Assembly (NCBI RefSeq): GCF_007785815.1
Contig: NZ_VNIM01000006.1
Coordinates: 1 to 64,000 of the forward strand
Source of the DNA: Alterirhizorhabdus solaris
Lineage (GTDB): Bacteria; Pseudomonadota; Alphaproteobacteria; Sphingomonadales; Sphingomonadaceae
DNA length: 64,000 nt
Reading direction: 5' to 3'
This document shows positions 9,639 to 17,585 of the stretch, in pieces. A program made the position numbers and the translations under genes. The first letter of the stretch is position 1. Each line of letters begins with the position of its first letter. Below the pieces are notes generated by a model that had not been told where the DNA came from, ran no database searches, and saw only the letters and a list, made by a program, of their open reading frames with translations.

Positions 9639-10132
9639 GCCGCCTCCCCCGCCAGGCGCCCGGCGTCCTGCTCCTGCTCGTACAACGGCGGCAGCAGCGC
9701 GGTCGTGGTGAACAACCGCAGCTGTCGCACCCCGCGCACCTTGCGCAGCGCATCGCACAGTTCCCGCAGCCGCACCGCCGGCCCCTGAACGAGCAGCACC
9801 TCCAGCGACTGGTCGTCCTCTAAGAAGACGTGCTGCGAGGAGATGACCTCCTTCAGATACTCGGCCTGCGTCTGCGCGAGCTGGTGGCGCACGCGCCCCA
9901 TGTCGCCGCGATAGACCAAGGTGATGGTGCCCGCGAGCATGTCGTCCGGCCGCATCGCCTCGCCGTGATCGGCCAGCGCGTTGCGGATCAGCTCGGCGAT
10001 CAGCTGGGAGCGGGACGGCAGCCCGCGCTCCTCCACCATCACGTCGAGCTGGCGAGAGAGTTCGGCGGGCAGGCTCATGCTCAGCCGCGCGAGGCTTGTG
10101 GGGGCTGCGTCTTTCACCGGATCATTTCTCAC
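9635..10132 (-). CDS. NikR-family ribbon-helix-helix regulator with altered metal site
   Basis: The 165-residue protein has an N-terminal ribbon-helix-helix domain (about residues 15-53, LSMSLPAELSRQLD...RSQLIAELIRNAL) and a C-terminal ACT-like NikR domain (GTITLVYRGD ... SLEVLLVQG). Compared with nickel-binding NikR, the His at the start of the LHVHL strand is kept (QHVFL), but the next His is Phe and the Cys of the NCLEV segment is Ser. Nickel sensing is therefore doubtful. The start is a GTG at 10132, overlapping the ATPase gene by 11 bases; a shorter start is possible. It sits between transporter and catabolic genes, and matched dyads at 10136 and 12909 are likely operators. Confidence 0.85.
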   Translation of the reverse strand: MRNDPVKDAAPTSLARLSMSLPAELSRQLDVMVEERGLPSRSQLIAELIRNALADHGEAMRPDDMLAGTITLVYRGDMGRVRHQLAQTQAEYLKEVISSQHVFLEDDQSLEVLLVQGPAVRLRELCDALRKVRGVRQLRLFTTTALLPPLYEQEQDAGRLAGEAA

Positions 10133-10931
10133 GATTATTACCTATGATGTCAATCGTAATAACGTCCGCGTCGGGTTCGGCCCCGGCGGCGGTGTCGGCG
10201 GGCAGCACGTGCGGCTTGAGCGCGAGGTCGTAGATCGCCGTCGCGCCGAAGCGGTGGGGGGCGTGCGGATCGATCCGGCGCTTGTCGAACGTCAGCAGCC
10301 GGGTGCCCAGCTTGAAGGCCTCGCCGATGTCGTGCGTCACCATCAGCACGGTCAGCCCATGCTCGCGCCACAGCCGCAGGATCAGGCGGTGCATGTCCTG
10401 CCGGATGCCGGGATCGAGCGCGCCGAACGGCTCGTCGAGCAGCAGCACGCGCGGCCGCGCGATCAGTGCCTGCGCGATCGCGAGGCGTTGCTGCATCCCG
10501 CCCGAAAGCTGCGCGGGATAGACATGAAGCGCGTCGCCCAGCCCCACCTCGGCCAGCATCGCCGCCGCTTCCTCCTCGGCGGCGCGGCGCGCGCGGCCGA
10601 ACAGCCGGGCGGTGAACCGCGCACCGGCACATTCACGCGCGAACATCACGTTGCGCAGCGCGGTCAGGTGCGGGAACACCGAATAGCGCTGGAACACCAC
10701 GCCCCGATCCGGCCCGCATTCCGCCACGAGCGGCCGGTCGTCCAGCAGGATGCGGCCCCGGCTTGGCGCCTCCTGCCCCAGCACGAGGCGCAGGAAGCTG
10801 CTCTTGCCGGCGCCCGACGGCCCGATGATCGAGATGAAGCTGCCCTCGGCGATGTCGAGATCGACACGCTCCAGCACGATCTTGTCGCCATATTCCAGCC
10901 ACACGTTGTCGAGGGTGAGGAGCGCGCTCAT
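10122..10931 (-). CDS. ABC transporter ATP-binding protein (guanidine/urea-type importer)
   Basis: This 269-residue nitrate/sulfonate/taurine-type ABC ATPase powers import by the adjacent permease and binding protein. Walker A is GPSGAGKSS at 37-45, the signature is LSGGMQQR, and Walker B is RVLLLDEPFGALD followed by a switch His in VTHD. Its C-terminal extension is typical of transporters next to 'urea carboxylase' genes. The ATG overlaps the permease stop by four bases, and its own 3' end contains a regulatory dyad and the start of the NikR-like gene. The imported substrate is inferred from the operon. Confidence 0.9.
   Translation of the reverse strand: MSALLTLDNVWLEYGDKIVLERVDLDIAEGSFISIIGPSGAGKSSFLRLVLGQEAPSRGRILLDDRPLVAECGPDRGVVFQRYSVFPHLTALRNVMFARECAGARFTARLFGRARRAAEEEAAAMLAEVGLGDALHVYPAQLSGGMQQRLAIAQALIARPRVLLLDEPFGALDPGIRQDMHRLILRLWREHGLTVLMVTHDIGEAFKLGTRLLTFDKRRIDPHAPHRFGATAIYDLALKPHVLPADTAAGAEPDADVITIDIIGNNREK
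10133..10163. promoter_or_regulatory. Probable operator 2 of the NikR-like regulator
   Basis: An AT-rich island in GC-rich coding DNA contains TATTA (10136-10140), 16 bases, then TAATA (10157-10161). With flanks it reads ATTATTAC ... GTAATAAC, a near-perfect dyad. The N16 gap equals the spacing in the known NikR operator (GTATGA-N16-TCATAC). It lies within the last codons of the ATPase gene and directly before the GTG of the NikR-like gene, so it could control an internal promoter for the regulator and catabolic genes. Confidence 0.6.
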
Positions 10932-11743
10932 CGGTCGCTCCGATGCGCCCAGGCAAAGCCGCGCCGGCTCAACTGCGCCAGCGCCACGTCCATCGCGATC
11001 GCCAGCAGCGAAATCCACGCGACATAGGGAATGATGACGTCCATCGACAGATAGCGGCGGACGAGGAAGATGCGGTAGCCCAGCCCCGCGTCCGAGGCGA
11101 TCGCCTCGGCCGAGATCAGATAGACCCACGCCGGCCCGAGCGACAGCCGCAGCCCGGCGATCAGGCGCGGCATCGCCTGCGGCAGCGCCACGCGCAGCGC
11201 CAGTTGCCAGCTCGACGCGCCGAGCGTCTGCGCCTTGACGAGCTGTTCCTGCGGGATTCGCGCGACATGATCGGCCAGGTCGCGGATTAGGAAGGGCGCG
11301 ACGCCGATCACGATCAGCGCCACCTTCGCGGTTTCGCCCAGCCCGAAGACGATGAACAGGATCGGCAGCAGCGCGATCGGCGGGATCACGGCGATCGCCG
11401 TCACCAGCCCGCCGAGAGTGGCGCGCGCCACCGGGAGCACCCCCAGCACCATGCCGACCAGCAACGTGGAAAGCGTGCAGATGCCGAGCGCGATGCCGAG
11501 CCGCTGGAGGCTCGCCGCCGTGTCCATCCAGAACAGCATGTTGCCGCTCAGCGGATCGACCTGCGCGATCAGGCGGTGCATCGCCGAGACCATCGCGCCC
11601 GGCGTGGGCAGCAGCTTGTCCGAGGGATTGTCCGCATGCCGCGCGGCCGACGCGAACAGATAGGTGACGAGGATCGCCAGCAGCGGGATCGCGCCGAGCA
11701 GCATGGCGCCGTTGCGGCTTGGCCTGATGTTCACCCAGCGCAT
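10928..11743 (-). CDS. ABC transporter permease (guanidine/urea-type importer)
   Basis: This 271-residue inner-membrane protein has about six hydrophobic helices. It carries the cytoplasmic EAA-type loop common to BPD permeases (VKAQTLGASSWQLALRVALPQAMPRLIAG), which docks on the ATPase. It resembles SsuC/TauC/NrtB-type permeases. It starts ten bases after the end of the binding-protein gene and overlaps the ATPase gene by four bases. Its substrate follows from the operon, not from the sequence. Confidence 0.9.
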   Translation of the reverse strand: MRWVNIRPSRNGAMLLGAIPLLAILVTYLFASAARHADNPSDKLLPTPGAMVSAMHRLIAQVDPLSGNMLFWMDTAASLQRLGIALGICTLSTLLVGMVLGVLPVARATLGGLVTAIAVIPPIALLPILFIVFGLGETAKVALIVIGVAPFLIRDLADHVARIPQEQLVKAQTLGASSWQLALRVALPQAMPRLIAGLRLSLGPAWVYLISAEAIASDAGLGYRIFLVRRYLSMDVIIPYVAWISLLAIAMDVALAQLSRRGFAWAHRSDR

Positions 11744-11753
11744 GACGGCCTCC

Positions 11754-12860
11754 TCACAGCGTGCCGGCCGCGGCCTGCTCCATGAAGCTCGGATCGAACC
11801 GCAGCTTCACGTTGGCCGGGTCGCCCAGCGTCTTGCCGCCCGGCAGGCCGATGCCGACCGCGTCGGCGGAGGTCGCGCCCTGCCCGAACAGCCCCTTGGA
11901 GAAGCTGAAGTCGCGCACCTTGGTCATCGTGCCGGCCAGCGTCGGCGCGGTCAGCGCCGCCACTGCGTCGCGCGGGGTGCCATAGAGGTGGGTGGTGCGA
12001 AGCTGCGCGTCGAACGCCTCGGGCGTGGTGCCCGCCATTCTGGCCATCGCGGCGCGCGCGGCGGCACCTGCCGCGTCCTGCCGCTGCATCAGGCCGATCG
12101 TCTCGTACCAGATCCCGGCGAGCGCCTTGCCCAGGTTCGGGTTCGCCTTCAGCGTCGCGGTATCGATGACGAGCAGGTCGAGGATCTCGGCGGGGATCTG
12201 GTGCGAATCGAACGCCAGCTTCGCGTTCGGCAGCCTGGCCATCTCGGTCAACTGCGGGTTCCACGTCACCGCTGCGGTGGCCGCCGGATTGGCGAAGGCA
12301 CCGACGATGTCGGCGTCCGACGTGTTCACCGTCTTCACGTCGCTGAGCTTCAGGCCCACCGTGGAAAGCCCGCGCGCCAGCAGGTAGTGCGACACCGACA
12401 GCTCGACCAGATAGACGGTGCGCCCCTTGATGTCGGCCAGCCCCGCCGCGTTCTTCAGCACGATCCCGTCATTGCCGTCGGAATAGTCGCCGAGGATGAT
12501 CGCGCTGGTATCCTTGCCGCCGGCCGCCGGGATGGTCAGCGCGTCCATGTTTGTCACGGTCACGCCGTCCAGCTTGCCGGCGTTGTACTGGTTCACCGAC
12601 TCGACATAGTCGTTGACCTGCACGAAGTTGATCTTGACGCCGTACTTGTCGGCCCATTTCTTCACGATGCCGGCCTGCTGGGCGTAGGGCCACGGCATCC
12701 AGCCGGCATAGATCGACCAGCCGATCGAGAAGTCGGTGCGCTTGGCCCCGGCCTCTTGTGCACCGCCGCTGCAACCAGCCGTAACGAGCATCAGGGAGGT
12801 CGCGATCGCGACACATGTCTTGGACAGCCAACCCGCCACGCGCACCTCCAAATATCGCAT
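11754..12860 (-). CDS. Substrate-binding lipoprotein of the guanidine/urea-region ABC importer
   Basis: This is a periplasmic binding protein of about 368 residues with an N-terminal lipoprotein signal ending in LVTAGC. It has the sequence style of the family found beside urea carboxylase genes (WSIYAGWMPWPYAQQAGIVKKW..., DYVESVNQYNAGKLDGVTVTNMD). It captures substrate for the adjacent permease and ATPase. It is the first gene of the operon. Start choice is open: GTG 12866, ATG 12860, or GTG 12839, which is preceded by GGAGG at a good distance. The dyad at 12909-12934 lies 48-73 bases upstream. Confidence 0.88.
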   Translation of the reverse strand: MRYLEVRVAGWLSKTCVAIATSLMLVTAGCSGGAQEAGAKRTDFSIGWSIYAGWMPWPYAQQAGIVKKWADKYGVKINFVQVNDYVESVNQYNAGKLDGVTVTNMDALTIPAAGGKDTSAIILGDYSDGNDGIVLKNAAGLADIKGRTVYLVELSVSHYLLARGLSTVGLKLSDVKTVNTSDADIVGAFANPAATAAVTWNPQLTEMARLPNAKLAFDSHQIPAEILDLLVIDTATLKANPNLGKALAGIWYETIGLMQRQDAAGAAARAAMARMAGTTPEAFDAQLRTTHLYGTPRDAVAALTAPTLAGTMTKVRDFSFSKGLFGQGATSADAVGIGLPGGKTLGDPANVKLRFDPSFMEQAAAGTL

Positions 12861-12905
12861 CGTCACGATGCCCAGCCCCGATATTGCTGGACCGGACGAT
12901 GCACT

Positions 12906-12936
12906 GAATATTAAGTTTGGACAATCCGGTAATAAA
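12906..12936. promoter_or_regulatory. Probable operator 1 of the NikR-like regulator
   Basis: TATTA (12909-12913) and TAATA (12930-12934) are separated by 16 bases, the same half-sites and gap as at 10136-10161. The left flank GA.TATTA and right flank GTAATAA are also shared, while the spacer differs. The site sits in the divergent region between the binding-protein gene and the histidine kinase gene and overlaps plausible -10/-35 positions for the operon, suggesting repression. Confidence 0.6.
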
Positions 12937-13003
12937 ATTTATAACGAGCGAATGGCCGCTGTCATTCTTTTTTGCACTGCCGCAAAGTCCGGGTCGGGCC
13001 ATC

Positions 13004-14431
13004 GTGGCTGACGGGGCCGGCCGCGATGCCGCTACCGCCGGGGAGCGGGAGCTTCGCCGGGCCAAGGAGGCGGCCGAGGCCGCCAACGCCGCCAAGACGC
13101 GCTATCTCGTCGCCGTCAGCCACGAGATACGGTCGCCGCTGAACGCGATCTACGGTTACGCGCAACTGCTCGAACGCGACGGCGCGATCCCCCCCGCCGA
13201 GGCGGGCAGCGTGATCCGGCGGTCGGTGGAGCATCTGACCAATCTGGTCGAGGGGCTGCTCGACATCTCGCGGATCGAGAGCGGCGTGCTCCAGCTGCGG
13301 CAGGATCTCGTCCGCCTGCCCGCCCTGCTCGATCTCGTCGTCGACATGTTCCGCATGCAGGCGACCGCGAAGGGGCTGTCGCTCGACTATGTGGCGGATG
13401 GCCGCCTCCCGCCGTTCGTGCGGACCGACGAGAAGCGGCTGCGCCAGATCCTCATCAACCTGCTGTCGAACGCGATCAAATACACCCACGCGGGCGGCGT
13501 GACCGTCACTGTCCGCTATCGGAGCCAGACGGTGCTGGTGGAGGTCACCGATACCGGCATCGGCATCGCCCCGGCGGATATCGAGCGGGTGTTCGAGCCA
13601 TTCGAGCGCGGCGGCGCGCCCGATGTCGCGTTGCAGCCGGGGATCGGGCTGGGGCTGGCGATCACCCGCGCGCTCGCCCGCCTGCTCGGCGGCGAGGTGA
13701 CCGCATCGAGCGAGGAGGGGCGCGGCAGCCGTTTCCAGCTTCGCCTGATGCTGCCCGAGCCGATGGCCGCCCCGTCGCGTGCGCTCACCTATGCCAACGT
13801 CATCGGCTATCGCGGCGCGCGCCGCACGCTGCTCGTGATCGACGACGACCCCGCGCAGACCACCGTGTTGCGCAGCCTGCTGCGCCCGCTCGACTTCACC
13901 GTGTTCTCGGCGGCGAACGGGGCGGAGGGGATCGAGCTGGCGCGCTGCGCGCCCGATCTTGTGCTGCTGGACATCCACATGCCGGGCATGAGCGGCTGGG
14001 AGGCCGCCACGCGGCTGCGCGAGGTCTGCCCGCCCGCGACGCGCATCGTGATCGTTTCGGCCAACGCGCATGAATTCCGGGCGGGCGGCGACGGGCGCAG
14101 CAGCCACGACGCCTTCATCTCCAAGCCGGTCGAACTCGACGCGCTGCTCGACATGATCGGCCGCCAGCTCGATCTCGACTGGATCGTGGCCGACGACATG
14201 GCCGCCGCCAACGATGCGGCCGGCTCGCTCGCGCTGCCGGAGGCGGCGCGGCCGCTGCTCGCCACGTTGCGGGGTCATGTCAAAACCGGCCGCGTCCGCG
14301 CGATCGAGGCGGCGCTAAGCGACCTCGAGGCGGCCGCGCCGGCGAGCGGCGCGATCCTGGCCCGGATGCGGCGCACCCTCGATGCGTTCGATCTGCGCGC
14401 ACTCGCCCGGATGATCGACGATGGCCTCTGA
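13004..14431 (+). CDS. Hybrid histidine kinase lacking a sensor domain
   Basis: The protein starts almost at once with a coiled linker and the HisKA helix (VSHEIRSPLNAIYGY, phosphoacceptor His). HATPase boxes follow (NLLSNAIKYT, DTGIGI, GIGLGLAI), then a receiver domain (DDDP, phosphoacceptor Asp in LLDIHMPG, Lys in SKP) and a short helical tail. No membrane or PAS region is present. The start is uncertain: GTG 13004 or TTG 12917, neither with a clear ribosome site. An ATG at 12951 would join this frame if the T6 run at 12968-12973 were T5. The gene lies divergent from the guanidine operon and overlaps the response regulator gene by 11 bases, so the pair probably controls the operon or a related process. 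Confidence 0.75.
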   Translation: MADGAGRDAATAGERELRRAKEAAEAANAAKTRYLVAVSHEIRSPLNAIYGYAQLLERDGAIPPAEAGSVIRRSVEHLTNLVEGLLDISRIESGVLQLRQDLVRLPALLDLVVDMFRMQATAKGLSLDYVADGRLPPFVRTDEKRLRQILINLLSNAIKYTHAGGVTVTVRYRSQTVLVEVTDTGIGIAPADIERVFEPFERGGAPDVALQPGIGLGLAITRALARLLGGEVTASSEEGRGSRFQLRLMLPEPMAAPSRALTYANVIGYRGARRTLLVIDDDPAQTTVLRSLLRPLDFTVFSAANGAEGIELARCAPDLVLLDIHMPGMSGWEAATRLREVCPPATRIVIVSANAHEFRAGGDGRSSHDAFISKPVELDALLDMIGRQLDLDWIVADDMAAANDAAGSLALPEAARPLLATLRGHVKTGRVRAIEAALSDLEAAAPASGAILARMRRTLDAFDLRALARMIDDGL

Positions 14432-15350
14432 TCCGGGGCGGGCAGGCGGCGGTGCCACGATCCTCGTCGTCGACGACACGGTGGAGTCGCTGCGCTTCCT
14501 CGCCGCCACGCTGGAACAGGCGGGCATGGTCGCGCTCGTCGCGATCGACGGTCTGGCCGCAATGGACCTGCTGGAGCACGCCCCGCCCGCCCTCGTGCTG
14601 ATGGACGCGCTGATGCCGGGGCTGGACGGCTTCGACCCCCCCCGCCGCATCAAGGCGGACAGCCGCTTCCGCCACCTGCCGGTGGTCTTCATGACCGGGC
14701 TGACCGAAACCGAGCATGTCGTGCGCGGCTTCGCGGCGGGCGCGGTGGACTATGTGCCCAAGCCGATCGTCGTCGAGGAGCTGCTCGTGCGGATCGCGGT
14801 CCATCTGGCCAATGCGCGGATCGCGCAGGGCAGCCAGCTCGCGCTCGACACCGCCGGGCGCCCGTCGTTCGCGGTGGACGACGAGCTGGCGACGAGCTGG
14901 CTCACGCCGCTGGCGGCGGGGATGATCGAGCGGCTGTTTCCCGGCTGGCGCGCGCACGACGCGCATCTGCCCGCGCCGCTGGCCGACGCGATCCGCCGCC
15001 TCGTCGCGGCCGATGCGCCGGAGGGCGCGCAGGCGGCGCTGGAGGTGGGCGATACCGCGGTCAAATGCACCTTCCTGCGCCGTGCCGCCGGCGGCGACCG
15101 GCTGTTCCGCCTGACCGAGAACCGCGAGGGCGATGCCGAGCGGCTGCTCGCCGCGCGTCACGGCCTCACCTCGCGCGAGGCCGAGGTGTTGTTCTGGATC
15201 AGCCGCGGCAAGCAGAACCGCGAGGTGAGCGCGATCCTCAAGATCAGCCCGCGCACCGTGAACAAGCATCTGGAACAGATCTTCGAGAAGATGGGCGTCG
15301 AGAACCGCGCATCGGCTACCGCGATCGCCGTGGGCACGTTGTCACGGTAG
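14421..15350 (+). CDS. Response regulator with receiver and LuxR-type DNA-binding domains
   Basis: This 309-residue regulator has an N-terminal receiver domain (about 13-130: VVDDT, phosphoacceptor Asp in LVLMDALMPG, Lys in VPKP), a middle region of about 100 residues with no clear family, and a C-terminal LuxR helix-turn-helix (LTSREAEVLFWISRGKQNREVSAIL...TVNKHLEQIFEKMGV). It overlaps the upstream kinase gene (ATG 14421 inside the kinase C-terminus), so the two form a two-component pair. It is a candidate for binding the TACGTC dyads in this window, the nearest at 15388, but this is only proximity. Confidence 0.88.
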   Translation: MASDPGRAGGGATILVVDDTVESLRFLAATLEQAGMVALVAIDGLAAMDLLEHAPPALVLMDALMPGLDGFDPPRRIKADSRFRHLPVVFMTGLTETEHVVRGFAAGAVDYVPKPIVVEELLVRIAVHLANARIAQGSQLALDTAGRPSFAVDDELATSWLTPLAAGMIERLFPGWRAHDAHLPAPLADAIRRLVAADAPEGAQAALEVGDTAVKCTFLRRAAGGDRLFRLTENREGDAERLLAARHGLTSREAEVLFWISRGKQNREVSAILKISPRTVNKHLEQIFEKMGVENRASATAIAVGTLSR

Positions 15351-15387
15351 GTCATGGCACGAGGTAGTGACGCCGCCGGATCGGCCG

Positions 15388-15406
15388 TTATGCGTTGTTT
15401 GACGTA
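15388..15406. promoter_or_regulatory. TACGTC-type dyad, inverted orientation
   Basis: Read on the minus strand this is TACGTCAAACAACGCATAA, differing at two positions from the first 17 bases of the identical copies at 16977 and 20228. It lies 62 bases before the TTG start of the sulfotransferase gene. Confidence 0.5.
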
Positions 15407-15468
15407 GAGTCCGCCGCCCGCGCCGCACCCCACTGTCGGCAGCTGGGATACAGCAGGAAGGAGCAGCC

Positions 15469-16968
15469 TTGCCACAGACCGCCCGTACCGCCGCCCCGGG
15501 CCGGGCCGAGGCGATGTTCCTGGCCGGCATCGCCGACGCCGAGGCCGGGCGGATCCGCGCCGGCATCGATCTGATCGAACAGGCGATCGCGCTCGTTCCG
15601 CGCGGGGAATATCGCGCGCAGCTCGCCCGCCTCTACACGCTCGTGCGCCGTGACGGCGATGCCGCCGCCGTACTGCGCGCCGCCGAAGCCGCCCTGCCCG
15701 GCGATGCGCTCGGCCGCGACACGATGGGGTGCGTCTATGCCCGGCTTGGCGATCACGAGGCCGCGCTGGCCCACTTCCTCTCGGCGACCACGCTCGCGCC
15801 GGACGACGGCCGTTTCCGCTATAATCTGGCGGCGACGCTCAGCTTCCTCGGTCGCACGGACGAGGCGGCGGCGGCGCTGGAGGCCATCCTCGCCGACGCA
15901 CCCGACGATGCGCGCGCGCACCACCTGCTCGCGGGGCTGCGCAGGCAGACGGCGGCGGATAATCATGTCGAGCGGCTGCGCGCCGTGCATGATCGCGCAC
16001 CACCCGGCCGCGCGCGACTGCTGACCGGCTACGCACTGGTCAAGGAACTGGAGGACGTGGACCAGCCGGACGAGGCGTTCGCCCGGCTCGCCGCCGTCAA
16101 CGCCGCGCATCGCGCGTCGCTCGCCTATGATTTCGCGCGCGATGCCGCACTGTTCGACGGCATGGAGGCGGCGTGGCCGGCGATGGCGCGCGCGCCCATG
16201 GGCACGCCGCCCGCCGACGCGCCGATCCTCGTCATCGGCATGCCGCGCACCGGCACCACGCTCGTCGACCGCATCCTCGCCTCGCATCCGGCGGTGGAGA
16301 GCGTGGGCGAACTTCAGGCACTGCCGCTCGCGGTCAAGGCGGCGGCGGGCACGCGCAGCCGCACCGTGCTCGATCCGGAGACGATCGTCGCCGCCACGCG
16401 CGCCGATGCCGCCGCGATCGGGCGCGACTATCTCGCCCGCGCCGCGCACCACCGGCGTGCGACGGCCGGTCGTTTCGTCGACAAGTTTCCCGGCAATTTC
16501 CTGTACGCGGGCATCGCCGCGCGGGCGCTGCCGAACGCCGCGATCGTGTGCCTGCGCCGCAGCCCGATGGACACCGTGCTCGCCAATTTCCGCAACCTGT
16601 TCGCGATCGGCTCGCGTTATTACGATTACAGCTACGACCTGCTCGACATCGCGCGATATTATCACCGCTTCGACCGGATGATGGCCTTCTGGCGGACGGC
16701 GCTGCCGGGCCGTATTCTCGAACTGCGCTACGAGGCGCTGGTGGCGGATCAGGAGGGGCAGACGCGCGCACTGCTCGCCCACTGCGGGCTGGACTGGTCG
16801 GATCGCTGCCTCGATTTTCACACCAATGCCGGCGCGGTCTCCACGCCCAGCGCCGCGCAGGTGCGTCGGCCGATCTACGGCAGCTCGGTCGCCCGGTGGA
16901 AACGGCACGCCGCCGCCCTCGAACCCGTGCGCGCCTTCTTCGAGGCTCACGGGATCGCGGCGGACTGA
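15469..16968 (+). CDS. TPR-containing sulfotransferase family protein
   Basis: This 499-residue protein couples tetratricopeptide-type repeats (about residues 10-170) to a sulfotransferase domain. GMPRTGTTLVDRIL near residues 256-270 is the PAPS 5'-phosphosulfate loop, and CLRRSPMDTVLANF matches the 3'-phosphate-binding region. Members transfer sulfate from PAPS to an unknown acceptor, and many sphingomonads carry several next to TonB receptor genes. The TTG start at 15469 is preferred because AAGGAG lies five bases before it. The acceptor cannot be predicted; a regulatory protein-only role of the TPR part is also possible. Confidence 0.85.
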   Translation: MPQTARTAAPGRAEAMFLAGIADAEAGRIRAGIDLIEQAIALVPRGEYRAQLARLYTLVRRDGDAAAVLRAAEAALPGDALGRDTMGCVYARLGDHEAALAHFLSATTLAPDDGRFRYNLAATLSFLGRTDEAAAALEAILADAPDDARAHHLLAGLRRQTAADNHVERLRAVHDRAPPGRARLLTGYALVKELEDVDQPDEAFARLAAVNAAHRASLAYDFARDAALFDGMEAAWPAMARAPMGTPPADAPILVIGMPRTGTTLVDRILASHPAVESVGELQALPLAVKAAAGTRSRTVLDPETIVAATRADAAAIGRDYLARAAHHRRATAGRFVDKFPGNFLYAGIAARALPNAAIVCLRRSPMDTVLANFRNLFAIGSRYYDYSYDLLDIARYYHRFDRMMAFWRTALPGRILELRYEALVADQEGQTRALLAHCGLDWSDRCLDFHTNAGAVSTPSAAQVRRPIYGSSVARWKRHAAALEPVRAFFEAHGIAAD

Positions 16969-16976
16969 CCCCCCGC

Positions 16977-16998
16977 TACGTCAAACGACCCATGGCGA
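16977..16998 (+). promoter_or_regulatory. TACGTC-type element, identical copy A
   Basis: The 22 bases beginning TACGTCAAACGACCCATGG are identical to 20228-20249. It lies nine bases after the sulfotransferase stop and about 30 bases before the small secreted protein gene at 17029. Confidence 0.55.
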
Positions 16999-17028
16999 GG
17001 CCGGCCGTCGCGGGCGAGCCATGACGCC

Positions 17029-17409
17029 ATGAACATCTCTCCGCGAATGATGCTGCCCCTCGTCGCACTGGCGGCCATGGCAGCGCCGGCGATGGCACAG
17101 CCCGCCCCGTCCACTCGCCTCGTTTCCCGCGACGGGGGCGACCGCCTGCTCGTCCGCGGCCACCGCGCGTCGCCCCAGGCCGCCGTCCGCATCAACGGCC
17201 GCCCGGTCGAGGTGAGCGGCGGCACCGCGTGGCGCATCGAACTGCCGGTCGCGACAGTGCGCGAATGGTCCGCCGGCAACGCGCGGGCGTTGCACGTCAC
17301 CGTCGGCGCGTACGACGCGGCCGGTGGGGACGTCGCCACGGTGCGGCTGCCCATCGGCATGCTCGCGCGCGATATCGAACTTGCCTCGCTCGTCGTGCGC
17401 GCGCGATAA
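17029..17409 (+). CDS. Small exported protein of unknown function
   Basis: I do not recognise this 126-residue protein. A signal peptide (MNISPRMM, hydrophobic core, cleavage after AMAQ near residue 24) precedes about 100 residues with alternating polar and hydrophobic stretches, suggesting a small beta-rich periplasmic domain (VRINGRPVEVSGG). It has no cysteines in the mature part. It follows the sulfotransferase gene and a TACGTC element, so it may be independently regulated. Confidence 0.6.
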   Translation: MNISPRMMLPLVALAAMAAPAMAQPAPSTRLVSRDGGDRLLVRGHRASPQAAVRINGRPVEVSGGTAWRIELPVATVREWSAGNARALHVTVGAYDAAGGDVATVRLPIGMLARDIELASLVVRAR

Positions 17410-17585
17410 GCCGGCCATCAGCATGGAGACCTGACCGGACGCCCCCTCCTCCTGCCTCCCCCGACGCGATCGGCATGCCGGCGCGGCCCGGTTGCACGTT
17501 CGCTTTACGCAATTGTCGCGGGCCTTCCGTGCGCCTAAATGCACGCCTCCCGCCCGATGAGAGGCGGGGATTGCAGGAGAAGGCC

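Noticed and set aside
12861-13003. Guanidine-I (ykkC) or other guanidine riboswitch in front of the importer operon
   Set aside because: I looked for the paired stems and the conserved ACGR-type segments and saw none; the region is AT-rich and contains the dyad instead. A covariance search would be decisive.
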